Below are positions 21,891 through 33,451 of a stretch of DNA of 64,000 nucleotides, piece after piece. Under the pieces are notes generated by a model. The model was not told the DNA's origin and ran no database searches. It saw nothing but the letters and a program-made list of their open reading frames with translations. The stretch comes from Petunia secreta (lineage: Eukaryota > Streptophyta > Magnoliopsida > Solanales > Solanaceae): assembly GCA_029990175.1 (NCBI GenBank), contig JARKIP010000022.1, positions 25,456,001 through 25,520,000 of the forward strand, given 5' to 3'. How positions within the stretch are numbered: the first letter of the stretch is position 1; the number at the start of each line of letters is the position of its first letter. The translations under genes and the position numbers were made by a program.

Positions 21891-23520
21891 GGTTGAATTG
21901 ACATAAAGGCACAGGCGAACAGACTTCTTGGAGAGATTTCAGTCGAAGGCTTTACTGGAGTGACATGAATTCTCATGACGATGAATACAATAGAATGCAG
22001 CAATCTGAGAGTACACCTGATGCATAAGCAACCTGCATCAAGTTCAACGACTCAGCAATAAGATATTATCCAACAAGGAAGGTTGGTGCAAGGACTATAT
22101 TGCAACAGTTGGTCAACAAGTAGGAAAGACGTTGAGAACCTCTTTGAAAAATACATAGCCTTCATGATGGACAAATTTGGAAAGAAAGGATGACAAATGC
22201 ACTAAAGGTCCAGGTATTCGACAAAAGCCAACATCCTTTTCTGTCACACAACACAATCTATTCCTCACACAATGTCTTTATCACTTTTCAGTGACATTCA
22301 AATCCTCATCTCCCACTTAAACAGACATCGGTTGTATGACCAAAATCCTTGCCTTGATTGCTACATAAAGCACTTGGGCGGTCTCTTGTGATATCTATAT
22401 GATCTATCTCGACCTTCAAATTCAAGCGCTAATCTGTCATCGACGGTATAGGCATTCTCTTAAGCTCATGTGTCATTTTTGCTTCAAAGTCTTTGCTAAC
22501 ATTCCCACAATATTTTGTACATTTCACCACTTTATTACGGTTGCTTCGCATTGGGACACTGAAACTGGTAAAAAATCTGTATTTAGAAAAGCCGAAATGG
22601 CAAGCCAACCTGAAAACACTTTCCTATGCAACAAAGTCCTTTGAACTACCAACATATGACAACAATAGTATTCAGACAATCCTAATACTGTACAACCTTC
22701 TTTATACACCCAAAAGTCACAACAAAGAAATCTGATCACTATACAACCAAGCCCATAACCCTACACTGCACCCAACTTACACAATAAACAACCTCCTCTT
22801 TGTCAAGACTTTTAACTACAACCCTATTAGGCTCAACCCAATCATGGACGTACCAAAAGACAAAACCTCATGCCTTTGTTCCTTTAGCTCAATCGAATGA
22901 CATTGCAACAAACAGACAAACTACTCCATGGATACCCACTCCTAAATTCGATCCAACAATATCTACACTCAAATATACCATACCATGACACCGCAAGACA
23001 TTCAGCACCGAAACAGAAAGTTCAGAGCCTGATTAACCCAAAGCAAAATGGTGGTACAACAAAAATCGACAAAGGGAAACTGCAACTCCCAAACTACAAA
23101 CACACTTTCTATAAAGGCCTATCCATCAAAGTTAGCTCCATTACTTTCAAAAGCACAGCCTAAGACAAATACAATTTTGGGCAATATCCAAGTATCAAAC
23201 CCCAGTCTGAGTATGCAAAATATCCACATACTCATAGTCATCAATACATCCAATCGCCACACTAAAGGGCGTATGCAAATTTTAGCCAACACATTGGTGT
23301 TCAGTGCAATGCAACCACCTTTTCTCGGTTATCTGTCATAAACAATAAACTGGGGCAGAATTTTTGAGGATCCCCTCAAAAATTTCAACAGACGCAAACT
23401 TGACACTGGGATAAAAATTTTTGAGGTCCCCTCAAAAAGTTCAAGAAAAGTCCTTACAAGAGCAACATGATAGCCTCCTCAGTACATCGCATGACATACA
23501 ATAGCATTCTACTTGTTGCA
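21891..23520 (+). other. Ogre-like internal region lacking pol
   Basis: Reading all frames I find no xxDD box of RT, no RNase H motif and no DDE or HHCC integrase motif. Short frames at 22399-22644, 22493-22735, 22800-22988, 22897-23163 and 23048-23341 are Thr/Pro/Lys-rich or unremarkable. Either pol was lost or it is decayed beyond recognition by eye. Confidence 0.45.
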
Positions 23521-23533
23521 CATTACTCTTGAT

Positions 23534-24400
23534 GCATCGATTGAGGGTACACAGCCCAACGTCGAATTTTACACTTTATTTAGCTAAAGGCACACAACCC
23601 GAAGCATCGGTTGAGGGTACACAGCCCGATATCAATTTGCATTTTAAATTAGCTGAGGGCACACAACCCGAAGCGTCTATTGAGGGTACACAGCCCAATA
23701 TCGATTTGCATTTTAAACTAGCTGAGGGCACACAACCCGAAACGTCGGTTGAGGGTACACAGCCCAATATCGATTTGCATTTTAAATTAGCTGAGGGTAA
23801 ACAACCCGAAGCATCGGTTGAGGGTACACAGCCCGATATCGATTGGCATTTTAAATTAGCTGAGGGCACACAACCCGAAGCGTCGGTTGAGGGTACACAG
23901 CCCGATATCGTTTTGCATTTTAAGTTAGCTGAGGGCACACAACCCAAAGCATCGGTTGAGGGTACACAGTACGATATCGATTTGCATTTTAAATTAGCTG
24001 AGGGCCCACAACTGAAGTGTCGGTTGAGGGTACACAGCCCCATATCGATTTGCATTTTAAATTAGCTGAGGGTACACAACCCAAAGCATCGGTTGAGGAT
24101 ACAAAGCCCGATATCGACTTGCATTTTAAATTAGCTGAGGGCACACAACCCGAAGCGTCGGTTGAGGGTACACAGCCCGATATTAATTTGCATTTACATT
24201 TGCTGAGGGTACACAGCCCGAAGCGTCGGTTGAGGGTACACAGCCCGATATCGATTTGCATTTACATTTTGCCGAGGGTACATAGCCCGAAGCACCGACG
24301 GAGAGTACACATCCCGATGTCGAAACTGACACTGCGGAGGGTACACAGCCCGATGCAAAATTTTGACATTGTAACAGAAAGACAGCCTGGAGGGTAGACA
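23534..24400 (+). repeat. 69-bp minisatellite (about 12 units) open on both strands
   Basis: Units of 69 bases repeat from about 23534, regular to about 24060 and then degenerate to about 24400. Because 69 is a multiple of three, the frame at 23529-24065 translates as a 23-residue repeat with core EGTQPEASVEGTQPDIDLHF. The minus strand is also open (23576-24055), giving a Cys-rich repeat with GCVPSTDASGCVPSANL. Ogre-type elements are known for hypervariable tandem repeats before the 3' LTR, which this position fits. I treat it as satellite DNA, not a gene. Confidence 0.85.
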
Positions 24401-25974
24401 GCCCATTGAAAGGACAACAATACAAAAGGAATATGCAGCCCGACGTGACAAACACACATTTAAGGGGCGAAAAGCAATGGACATACAAACCGACGTCACA
24501 CTGGCAAAATGATCCAACAATAGTTCAACAAGACAAAGCAACTACCTCCCGACGGGAAGCACTTAGCAAATGGATATCCACCAGAGGAGAGGCACACATT
24601 CCCTAGCACTGAGCACCTGAAGCGGACCAGACAAAAGGGAGCTCAACTCAACATAGAAGTCTACTTTATCTCTATTTTTTTTATCTCAAATTGCATTTGT
24701 CGTAATCTTACTGTAGGGACTCCCCGATCTCCCGACAAACCCCTGCGTCCCGCTCTCCCACCTGATCCCAAAATCATTACCAATCGCGCAACCGCAAAGC
24801 CTCAAATACATACAAAGCTTCATCCTAAAACTCAATTCAAAAGGCCTAATCCTACAGACAATGTTTTCGCTACACCCGCAAGCTACATATTTTGGCAAGT
24901 TCCAAAGCGCCCAAAGCCACGGTCCTATACTCGCACCAATAATCTACCTAATCTTTCCTCACCGATTAGGCACCAGCTTCGTATTCCTTCCTATTCATGC
25001 CTACCTGTTTGAATCGCGCATCTTTATCGTGCTTTACTCCTCAATGCTCCTCAGTTCGTTCAAGACAATGTTGAGGCCAAGATGACTTCTCTAGCGAGTT
25101 ATATTGGAAAAAGTGCCAATGTAAACCCCTCTTTATGGGTGTGTCGTGCACCACATCTTCATAACTAGGACGTTTCTAAGCCTATTTTACCATACTTGAT
25201 CTATCGACGTTATCTCGACTTCGACAATGCCTTTGTCCTGCCTGCAAAACACATATTCTGTCAAATTCTGACATGCCCAAAAGCCAATCATTTCATGCCG
25301 TCACAAGCAATCTGCCTAATCCTTCATTGCTAATTAGGAGGTCATTTTTTGTTTCCTTCTAACCAATGCCTATGTTGCCTATTCAAGTCTATCTACGTCA
25401 AACGTCCGTGTTTTCGGGCTTAATCGTGCCTATTTGTTTAAGTCGTGCGCGTTTATAAAACTCGCTCCCCAAATTCTTCCCCATTCAATCAAGGCAATAT
25501 TGGAGGCGAGTTTACTCATTTATCGAGATGAAGTGGAAACTATGTACATATAAACTCCTTTTAAGGGTGTGTAGCGCGCCACATCTTCATAACTAAGAAG
25601 ATTATAAGCCTCTTTTCCCACGCTCGATCTACTGATGTTATCTCATCTTCGGTAGTGCCTTTACTTTATTCTTTATTTATCTCGCCAAAAGGAAAAGCAT
25701 ACACAAATCTAAACTTTACATACATGGATAAGTTTAGTCTTTACATCCAAAATCGTGCGTCATAAACATCTCACACAGGCAATATGCCAATCTAGAACTA
25801 CACAAAGCCCGATTCTCATAAAACCCGAGATATGTGGGCAACTCAGAGACCGGGGTTCGGCCAAAAACACCCTAAAACTCCCATTTCCCCTTCAATCGTT
25901 TTCCCTTCCAGTCGCGACAAAATTGGCTACTCCGTCAACTATCTTTTCCCGAAGACTCTTTCATCATCCCCGGG
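24401..25974 (+). repeat. Ogre-like 3' untranslated region with a 0.4-kb direct duplication
   Basis: Text at about 24885-25235 recurs, diverged, at about 25248-25670. Matching words include ACATATTTTGGCAAGTTCC/ACATATTCTGTCAAATTC, CCACATCTTCATAACTA (both near 25153 and 25580) and GTTATCTC-ACTTCG/GTTATCTCATCTTCG. Open frames at 24861-25085 and 25755-26044 lack domains. The region leads to the polypurine tract. Confidence 0.6.
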
Positions 25975-25991
25975 CAAAGAGGGGCAACTTT
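25974..25991 (+). promoter_or_regulatory. Ogre-like element polypurine tract
   Basis: GCAAAGAGGGGCAACTTT lies immediately before the TGACACCC start of the 3' LTR. A purine-rich run beside the 3' LTR is the expected primer for plus-strand DNA. It is interrupted by two pyrimidines. Confidence 0.6.
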
Positions 25992-26493
25992 TGACACCCA
26001 ATTTTGTCCCTCCTTTTTCTAAATTTAGCCATAATTCAACTTAAGGGTGCAATATAACTATTTGTGCAAAATGTGCATTAGAAATCATGCATTTACGTGC
26101 GTTATTCTTTATATATTATATACTTAAGTGTGGCTATATTACGTAACTTTTGCATCTTTTAGGCTATTTATTAAAACTGTGACCATTTGTGAAATTAGTA
26201 CATTTATAATATTAGTGGCTATATTATATAATTACGTCATTTAGGCTACATGTCAAGTTTGTTTCAATTTGTTATTATTTGTGCAAATTAGTAATTATTT
26301 GTGATTATATATATTTAAGTAATTTTATTTGAATTTATTTAATATTTATCTGTGCATTTTATAATATATGTATATCTATATTTTATTTTTATTTACACCT
26401 TTGAGTTGAATATTGGTCAATTTAAAAGAAAATGTCTATTTTTCTACTTACTTATTCTCCTTCTTCTTTTGTCAAAATTTCCTACGAATCTAG

Positions 26494-26498
26494 ACGAG
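26494..26498. repeat. Left target-site duplication of element A (ACGAG)
   Basis: ACGAG directly precedes the TG of element A and is repeated directly after its CA at 34166-34170. The uninterrupted Ogre-like 5' LTR carries one copy, in TAGACGAGAGTCCGTCTAGG at about 14201. Confidence 0.9.
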
Positions 26499-27259
26499 TG
26501 ATAAGAACCAAACCCCCACAAGACCCTTCACACGGAGCCAAGCTAAGGAGATCCAAGGAGTGCACTTTCACTTGGTGAGGAGAGGCCTAGAAGAAGGAAG
26601 CGACTGAAAGCCATTCCGGGTGATCTCACTAGGCCTCATGCCTAAGGAGGAAGGAGGCCCAGCACATCCAGACGCCCCGCCTAGCCCAGGTGCCCCGCCT
26701 GGAAACCTCACTGCCTAAGTGTGCTAAATTGCACAGGCGGGCCGCCCACCTAGGCGCCCTTACCAAGGCGCCCGCCTGCCCAGGCACCCCTCCCAGCTTC
26801 GGATCCCAGCTTCAGCTCAACTCAGGCGCCCCTCCCAGCTGTTGCACTTATGTTTCTTTTACTGTTTTTCCCTACGTGGCTTATTTGATGAACCTTATTA
26901 TTAAGGGTATTTGGGTCATTGTGTAAGCTTGGGAAACACTATAAAACCCCAAGTATAGATTATTTTACACTGAGCTTATTATTGATGAATATTGAACTTG
27001 AGCAATGCTCTATGGGATTGAATGAAACCTTTTGATGGGACTTGTTGTTCTCTAGCGGATCTAGATGACTTCCTCCCCCCCCCTCCCCCGACCATTCTAC
27101 TTGCGTGCTCACGTTAGCTCGAGGGTAGTTGCCTAGTGTAGGTGTTCTTGACATTCTCTCGGGGTGTAACGGAATGAGTTCTTCGTTGCTACTTGAGATT
27201 ATTGATCGAGTTTACGTCTCGCTCTTTATGTTTTACTTTTCCGCGTTTGATTCTTATCA
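26499..27259 (+). repeat. Element A 5' LTR (761 bp)
   Basis: The LTR begins TGATAAGAACCAAACCC and ends TTGATTCTTATCA, so its outer ends form TGATAAG/CTTATCA inverted repeats. TATAAAA lies at 26940-26946. A GC-rich block with GCGCCC and CCGCCT words lies at 26660-26850. The 3' LTR differs by many transitions and is longer, partly through extra copies in the GC-rich block. Confidence 0.92.
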
Positions 27260-27262
27260 ATT

Positions 27263-27274
27263 TGGTATCATAGC
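27263..27274 (+). promoter_or_regulatory. Element A primer-binding site (initiator tRNA-Met, one change)
   Basis: TGGTATCATAGC begins three bases after the LTR end. It matches the initiator tRNA-Met PBS except for one G to T change; the intact form is present in elements E (7767) and B (58970-58981). Confidence 0.9.
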
Positions 27275-28506
27275 AAGGCTCGGGTTTGTTTCTACAAACC
27301 CCCGACCCTTGATTCTTCGTGCCTACGTTAGTTTCTTTTAGTTTCTTGTGCTTGAAGTTATTAGAAAGAAGAAAAAACAAAAAAAATGAAAAAGTTAAAA
27401 ATCCAAAAAAAATTGGTGTATCTTGTTTTTGTGATTGATTCTTGATATGGGTGTTATAGATTTGTGATCCTTGTTGAAATCCCGTTGTTTGGGTACCAAA
27501 AGTTTGGAATGGATTTGTGAAATTGAAGATTTGAAACCCCAAAATTTCCTTAAACCGTTGCTAAACCTTGTTCTTGATGATTTTGGTTTGATTCTTGGGT
27601 TGAATGGATGTTTGATTGAGAACTTGATATTGGGGATTGATCTTGATTGAAAAACAAACGATTTGGTACCAATTTTGTGGGATTTGAACATGTATAACAC
27701 CAAATTTGATGAATCACAATCCTTGTTGAAACCCTTTGATAAACCCTTGTGTTCTTGAGTTTCTTGGCCTTGAATCTTGATTTGATTGATTGTTTGGTTG
27801 TAAATTTGATTGGGTTTTGTTAAGGAAGATCAGAAACAACTTTGGGTATCCCTGGATTGTGAAAACAAGTTGAAAACATCGGATTTGTGGATTGAAAATC
27901 GACTTGGAACAAGTTTGGAACGAACTAGAACTGCTTCAGAGCTAGGCGCCCCGCCTAAGCCAGGCGCCCCGCCTAGCTTGGCCACTGCCTAAGACCTCAG
28001 GCGCCCTGCCTAGGTCGCTGGCGCCCCGCCTGATTGCCTGCACAACTCTGGGCGCCCCTCCTACATCTAGGCACCCCTCCTGGTTGCTGAAGGTGTTGTT
28101 TTGGGTAGTTTTTCCTAAGTTTTTCTACTTCTTTGTTTGCATAACATCTAGTTAGTACTACTTTGAGTAACCTTTCTACTTAATTGGTACTAGCCCTTGA
28201 AGCTTTTAGGTGATTCGTGCATTAGTCGGAGAGTAGAACTCCAAGAAGATTCGTAGATCCTTTTGACTCAAGTCCTCACTTCAAAGTGCCTAGCATTCAT
28301 CGAGTCCCATTAACTCCACTCACTCTGGAGTGTGCTTGACTCGTGAATAGTTTGGTTGAGTTGAGGGATTGTTATTCATCTACGTCAATCTTTTGGACTA
28401 CAAGTCGAGTGAAATATCCACTACCACTAAACGAGTGAACCAAGTGAAACACAAGTGAGGGTGTGTGTGAGGTGATTTCGCTAACGTTTGTTCTTTTGTA
28501 GGTACA
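27275..28506 (+). other. Element A 5' leader with GC-rich array
   Basis: This long untranslated leader precedes gag. A GC-rich array of GGCGCCCCGCCT words lies at 27938-28080, interrupting otherwise T-rich sequence. Blocks of this leader recur in elements E and B. Short open frames inside are not conserved between the copies. Confidence 0.7.
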
Positions 28507-29757
28507 ATGGCTAACGAAAGTCTAGATTTTATCAAGGATGCCTTGGCTAATCTTCTTACCAAGGTGGATACCATGAATCAAAGGATTGAGTCTCTTGAAA
28601 AGGGGACCTCAGGTACCCAAGGTGATCAAGGGACCCAGAGTGTCCAAGTTGAGAAAGGGACCCCGAGTGTCCAAGTTGACGCCGGAGAGGGCTCAAGTAG
28701 TCCTACCTTTACCCCGGAACAAGTTGTTGAGTTGCTTAATCAACAATGGGTAAAGGAAGATCGTGAGAGAAATGATCCATTGTTGGGCAATACCCAACGA
28801 ACGGGCATTCCCCGTATTTTGGACAACCCCCAAAGAAACATTCCACTTCCAAGACCCATTCGAAATGTCTAAGCTCTTGAGCAAGCCATTGAAGCTCAAG
28901 AAGAAAAGGAAGCGGAGTATGTTGATGAGGCTTATGGGTATGATGATCACTATCAACCAAGGTGAGGTATGAATTGGGGTCGAAGTGTGGATAGGGGTAG
29001 AGGCCGAGGTCGAGGCTTGGGGTATGTTGGTGGAAATGCTCGAAGGGAGTATGGTGGTTATGAGGATCACTATAGAGGCCAACCGGAGCCTTTCCGTGGA
29101 GGTCGTGACAACACCAACCTCAATAGTGTGAAGCTCAATCTTCCAATCTTTAAGGGAAATTGTGATCCGGAGGCCTACATTGAATGGGTACTACTCATGG
29201 AAAGGATGTTTGACACAAATTAGATGACCGATGAGAAGAGAGGCACTTATTCTATGTCATCCTTTGAGTCCTATACATCTACTTGGTGGGAATCCGTCAA
29301 GAGATCAAGAAGGAGAGCGGGAATCCCCGTGAATGTGGGTTGGAATGATTTGAAGGGTCTCATGAGTATCAAGTACATCACTCCTCGGTATCGTCAAGAG
29401 AAACTCAAGAAGCTTTATGATCTAAAGCAAGGTGTCAAGATGGTTCATGAGTATTATGATGAGTTTGAGAAGACTCGGATGGCCTTGGATATGGACACCG
29501 CAGATGAGGAGCAAGCCGTGATCCGCTTCAAGAATGGTTTGAGCTATGGTATAGCTTCACAATTGAGATTGCATGCTTATCTTTCACTTCAAGAAGTCCT
29601 TGATGCCGCCATTCAAGCCGAGCAATGGCTTAAGGATGAAAAGTCCAACCGTTACAAGAGCAACAGTTCCACTTCCGTGAGCAAACCAAAGGAATGAAAG
29701 AATCCTATTCCTAATGCAAGATTTCCAAATATAAGTGGTGCGAGTGCTAGGAAAGAT
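28507..29757 (+). pseudogene. Element A gag, one frame with four stops
   Basis: Gag would form the particle core of this CRM-like chromovirus. The start MANESLDFIKDALANLL at 28507 follows the leader; a coiled N-terminus with VQVEKGTPSVQV repeats comes next. The Gly/Arg-rich segment RGRGRGLGYVGG is at about 28990-29030. The retrotransposon gag core at 29100-29640 has NLPIFKGNCDPEAYIEWV, WWESVKRSRRRAG, YDEFEKTRMALD and LRLHAYLSLQEVLDAAIQAE. The frame is continuous except for TAA at 28870, TGA at 28963, TAG at 29221 and TGA at 29695. The first two sit where element B has Gln and Arg codons, so C to T change explains them. The fourth is shared with element B. Confidence 0.88.
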
Positions 29758-30830
29758 GTGAAGAAGCCATATGAGAAGTACACACCCAATGTGGGAGGTA
29801 ACTCTAAAACCCAATTAAATACTCCTACTTCTTCTTCTATTCAATGCCACAAGTGCAAGGAGTATGGTCACTTTGCTAAAGAATGTCCTACGAAAAGGAC
29901 CATGATTGTTGTTGGTAATGATGCCTATGAACAAGAGAGTGAACCGGAGGATGAGGGAGTAGAGGAGGATGAGGTGGATGATGTGCAAGATGATACGGTG
30001 GAGGATGATGAACCTCTTACTTTTCTAGTTGTGAGGAGGAGTTTAGGTGCTATGATTGTGGAGGATAGTGAGACCTTGCAAAGGAAAAACCTCTTTCATG
30101 CTAGATGCCGAGTCATGGGCGTTGTTTGCTCTATGATCATTGACTCGGGAAGTTGTGCTAATGTTGTGAGTCAATCACTTATTACCCAATTGAAATTGCC
30201 TACCTTGAAGCACCCCAAACTATATCGATTGCAATGGCTTAGTGAATGTGGGGAGCTAAAGGTGGTGAAGCAAGCAATGATTAAGTTCAAAATGGGTAGT
30301 TCTGTGGATGAACACTTGTTCGATATGGTGCCTATGCAAGCATGCCACCTTCTCTTTGGAAGGCCTTGGCAATTTGATAGACATGCGGTTCATGATGGTC
30401 GTGTCAACACTTACATGGTCAAACATGAAGGAAAGAAATTTGTGCTAAAGCCCTTAACTCCCAAGAAAGTAAGTGATGACTATAAGCGAATGAGGGAGTT
30501 AAGAGAGGCGGCAATGGCTAAGTCGGTTGTGGAGACTAGTCCTTTGGCCGAAAGCTTGGTGGCAATCCCACCATCTTCTACTAGTAGCATATGTGCCATG
30601 ATGCAACCGGGTGAACTCTTGAGAGGAAATGATGGCAACAAGCTACTCCTTTGCCTCGTGCATAAAGGTATGAATCTTACATCCGATGTTGATTCTTTAA
30701 CTAACACTTTACCTAGTGCAATTGAGAATGTTTTAAAGGTATTTGAAGACATGTTCCCGGAAGAGATGTCGAGTGGTCTTCCTCCATTGAGGGGGATAGA
30801 ACACCAAATTGATTTTATCCCGGGGTCTCA
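29758..30830 (+). pseudogene. Element A zinc knuckle and aspartic protease
   Basis: In the same frame as gag, a CX2CX4HX4C knuckle reads CHKCKEYGHFAKEC (29845-29886) and would bind element RNA. An acidic linker with EPEDEGVEEDEVDD follows. The protease core IIDSGSCANVV has its catalytic Asp codon at 30142-30144 and FGRPWQFDRHAVHDGR near 30355-30400. The protease would cut the Gag-Pol polyprotein. A connector leads to RT. The frame is open from 29758 to 30921. Near 30831 one base appears to be missing compared with element B (GGGTCTCAATTCC against an expected CAAATTCC), after which the frame is wrong until about 30992. Confidence 0.88.
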
Positions 30831-31741
30831 ATTCCAAACAAACCGGCTTATAGGAGCAATCCGGAGGACACAAGAGAATTCCAAAAGCAAGTTGATGAAT
30901 TGCTCACTAAAGGCTTGGTGAGGGAAAGCTTGAGTCCTTGTGCCGTACCCGTGATCCTTGTTCCCAAAAAGGACAGCACTTTGAGAATGTGTGTATTGTC
31001 GGGCCGTGAATAAAACCACGGTAAAGTACCGTCATCCCATTCCCCGACTTGATGATATGTTAGATGAATTGAGTGGTTCATGTGTCTTCACCAAAATTGA
31101 CCTTAGGTCCGGTTACCATCAAATCCGGATGAAACCCGGGGACGAATGGAAAACTGCATTCAAGACCAAGTTTGGTCTCTATGAATGGGTCGTGATGCCC
31201 TTTGGGCTCTCCAACGCACCTAGTACCTTTATCAGATTAATGAACCATGTATTGAAACCATTCATCAATAAATATTTGGTTGTCTATTTTGATGATATCT
31301 TGATTTATAGTAAGTCAATAGATGATCATGTTGGCCACTTGAGTCAAGCGCTTGAAGTGCTAAGAGCCGAAAAGCTCTATGCCAATTTGAAAAAGTATGC
31401 CTTTTGTGTGGAGAAGGTTGTCTTCCTTGGGTTTGTTGTGAGTGCCCAAGGAGTGGAGGTGGATGAGTCCAAGGTGGAGGCCATACGTGATTGGCCTAAT
31501 CCTACCACCGTGACTCAAGTGAGGAGCTTTCATGGTCTTGCTAGTTTTTATAGATGATTTGTGAAAGACTTTAGCTCCATTGCCGCTCCACTCACCGAAT
31601 TGGTGACGAAGGACCAACCATTTGGGTGGGGAGAGCCTCAAGAGAAGGCCTTCCAAGAATTGAAAAGTAGGTTGAGTACCGCCCCCTATTGCAATTGCCC
31701 GACTTTGTAAAGGCATTTGAGGTGGATGTGATTCCTAGGGG
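30831..31741 (+). pseudogene. Element A reverse transcriptase
   Basis: RT would copy element RNA into DNA. After the one-base loss near 30831 the true reading continues one frame over through the start of the RT palm, then a two-base loss near 30992 restores the original frame. From 30991 it reads KTTVKYRHPIPRLDDMLDEL, CVFTKIDLRSGYHQIRM, WVVMPFGLSNAPSTF and the catalytic YFDD at 31285-31296. At 31555-31557 a TGA interrupts FYR-FVKDFSS where an Arg (CGA) is expected. Another small loss near 31690 shifts the frame before RNase H. All key catalytic residues can still be read, but four lesions prevent translation. Confidence 0.88.
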
Positions 31742-33451
31742 GTGGGAGTTGGTGGTGTGTTAATGCAAGATGGCAAGCCCATAGCCTACTTTAGTGAGAA
31801 ATTGAAAGGGGCCTCCTTGAATTACTCTACGTATGACAAGGAGTTGTATGCCCTAGTGAGAGCTCTTGCTCATTGGCAACATTACCTATGGCCAAGGGAG
31901 TTTGTGATTAAGAGTGACCATGAGTCACTCAAACATCTTAGGGGCCAAGAGAAGATAAACAAAAGGCATGCCAAGTGGGTTGAGTTCATTGAGTCTTTTC
32001 CCTATGTTGTTCAATACAAAAAGGGGAAAGAAAATGTTGTGGCGGATGTGCTTTCTAGGAAGTTCGCTCTTGCCACTACTCTCACCTCTAAGCTCATGGG
32101 TTTTGAGAGCATCAAGTTGATGTATGCTCATGACCCCAAGCTAAATAGCATCCATGAAGCTCTAGAGAAAGTGGAGAGAGTTGAAAAATACCAATGGGTT
32201 AATGGCTACATCTTCAAAAATGGTAGAGTGTGCATACTCGAGTCCTCATGGAGAGAATTGCTAGTGCAAGAGGCACATTGTGGAGGACTCATGGGTCACT
32301 TTGGGACAAGAAAGACTTTGGCCATTCTTAAAGAACAATTTCATTGGCCAAAGATGGGAGTGCATGTTGAAACGTTTTGCACCAATTGCCTTGAGTGCAA
32401 GCGTGCTAAATCCAAAGCACACCCCCATGGGTTAAATACCCCTCTCCCCGTACCTACTAGTCCGTGGTTGGATATATCAATGGACTTTGTCATGGGATTA
32501 CCAAGGACTAAGGGGGGCCATGATAGCATTTATGTTGTTGTGGATAGGTTCTCTAAAATGGCTCACTTCATTCCATGTAAAAAATGTGATGATGCACAAC
32601 ATGTCGCTTCTTTGTTCATTGAAAATGTTTTAAAGTTGTATGGTGTGCCTCAAACCATAGTGAGTGATAGGGACACCAAGTTCTTAAGCCATTTTTGGAG
32701 GAGTTTATGGGGTGCCCTTGGCACCAAGCTTTTGTTCTCCACGTCCCACCACCCACAAACGGATGGGCAAACCGAGGTGGTAAACCGAACTTTGGGTGCT
32801 CTTCTTAGAGCCATGACCCAAGGTAAGGCCGGGACTTGGATTGATCAATTGCCTCTTATGGAGTTTGCCTATAATCGTATATTGTATAGCATGATTGGCA
32901 TGACTCCCTTTGAGTGCGTTTATGGTTTTAACCCCTTGATTCCCCTTGATCTAACCCCTTTGCCAAGGGAAATGGTTGTTAATTTTGAAGGTAAAGCTAG
33001 AGCCAAGGCTTTGGTTGAACTCCATGCAAAGGCAAAGAAGAATTTGGAGGAAGCTTATGCAAAGGTTGCCGCCAAGAAAAACAAAGGACGCAAGAAGGTG
33101 GAACTCAAGAAGGGCTACTATATGTGGGTGCACTTCCGGAAAGAAAGGTTTCCAAACCTTAGGAAAGGAAAGTTTGCACCCCGAGGAGATGGCCCATTCC
33201 AAGTGCTCTCGAAGATAAACAACAACGTCTATGTGGTCGACTTTCCAAGTGAGTATCAAGTTTCTAATACATTTAATGTTTGTGATTTGGTTCCTTTGGA
33301 TGTAGGTGATGAAGAGGTGTGGATGATGATGCCTCAATTTCGAGGACGAAATCTTCTCAAGAAGGAGAGGATGATAAGAACTAAACCCCCACAAGACCCT
33401 TCACACAGAGCCAAGCTAAGGAGATCCAAGGAGTGCACTTACACTTGGTGA
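31742..33451 (+). pseudogene. Element A RNase H and integrase, long intact frame ending inside the 3' LTR
   Basis: This 569-codon frame continues pol. The RNase H part has GVLMQDGKPIAYFSEKL, YDKELYALVRAL and KSDHESLKHL. The integrase zinc domain has AHCGGLMGHF and CTNCLEC. The catalytic core shows its three acidic residues in MDFVMGLP, VSDRDTKF and DGQTEVVNR. The C-terminus has KFAPRGDGPFQVLSKINNNVY and NTFNVCDLVPLDVGDE. Integrase would insert the DNA copy. No classical chromodomain is visible. The frame runs 80 bases into the 3' LTR (which starts at 33372), a trait known for the CRM clade. The first RNase H Asp lies upstream of the frame break. Confidence 0.9.
33355..33371 (+). promoter_or_regulatory. 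Element A polypurine tract
   Basis: A purine-rich run, AAGAAGGAGAGGA, immediately precedes the TG of the 3' LTR at 33372. Element C has AAGAAGGGGAGGA in the same position on the minus strand. The tract also codes for the end of integrase. Confidence 0.8.

Noticed and set aside
23529..24488. Repeat protein gene or CRISPR-like array
   Set aside because: The 69-bp units are directly adjacent with no unique spacers, and both strands are open, so it is a minisatellite.
33000..33451. Chromodomain at the C-terminus of element A integrase
   Set aside because: The end reads as an integrase C-terminal segment and then LTR-encoded residues, with no aromatic-cage pattern that I can recognise.
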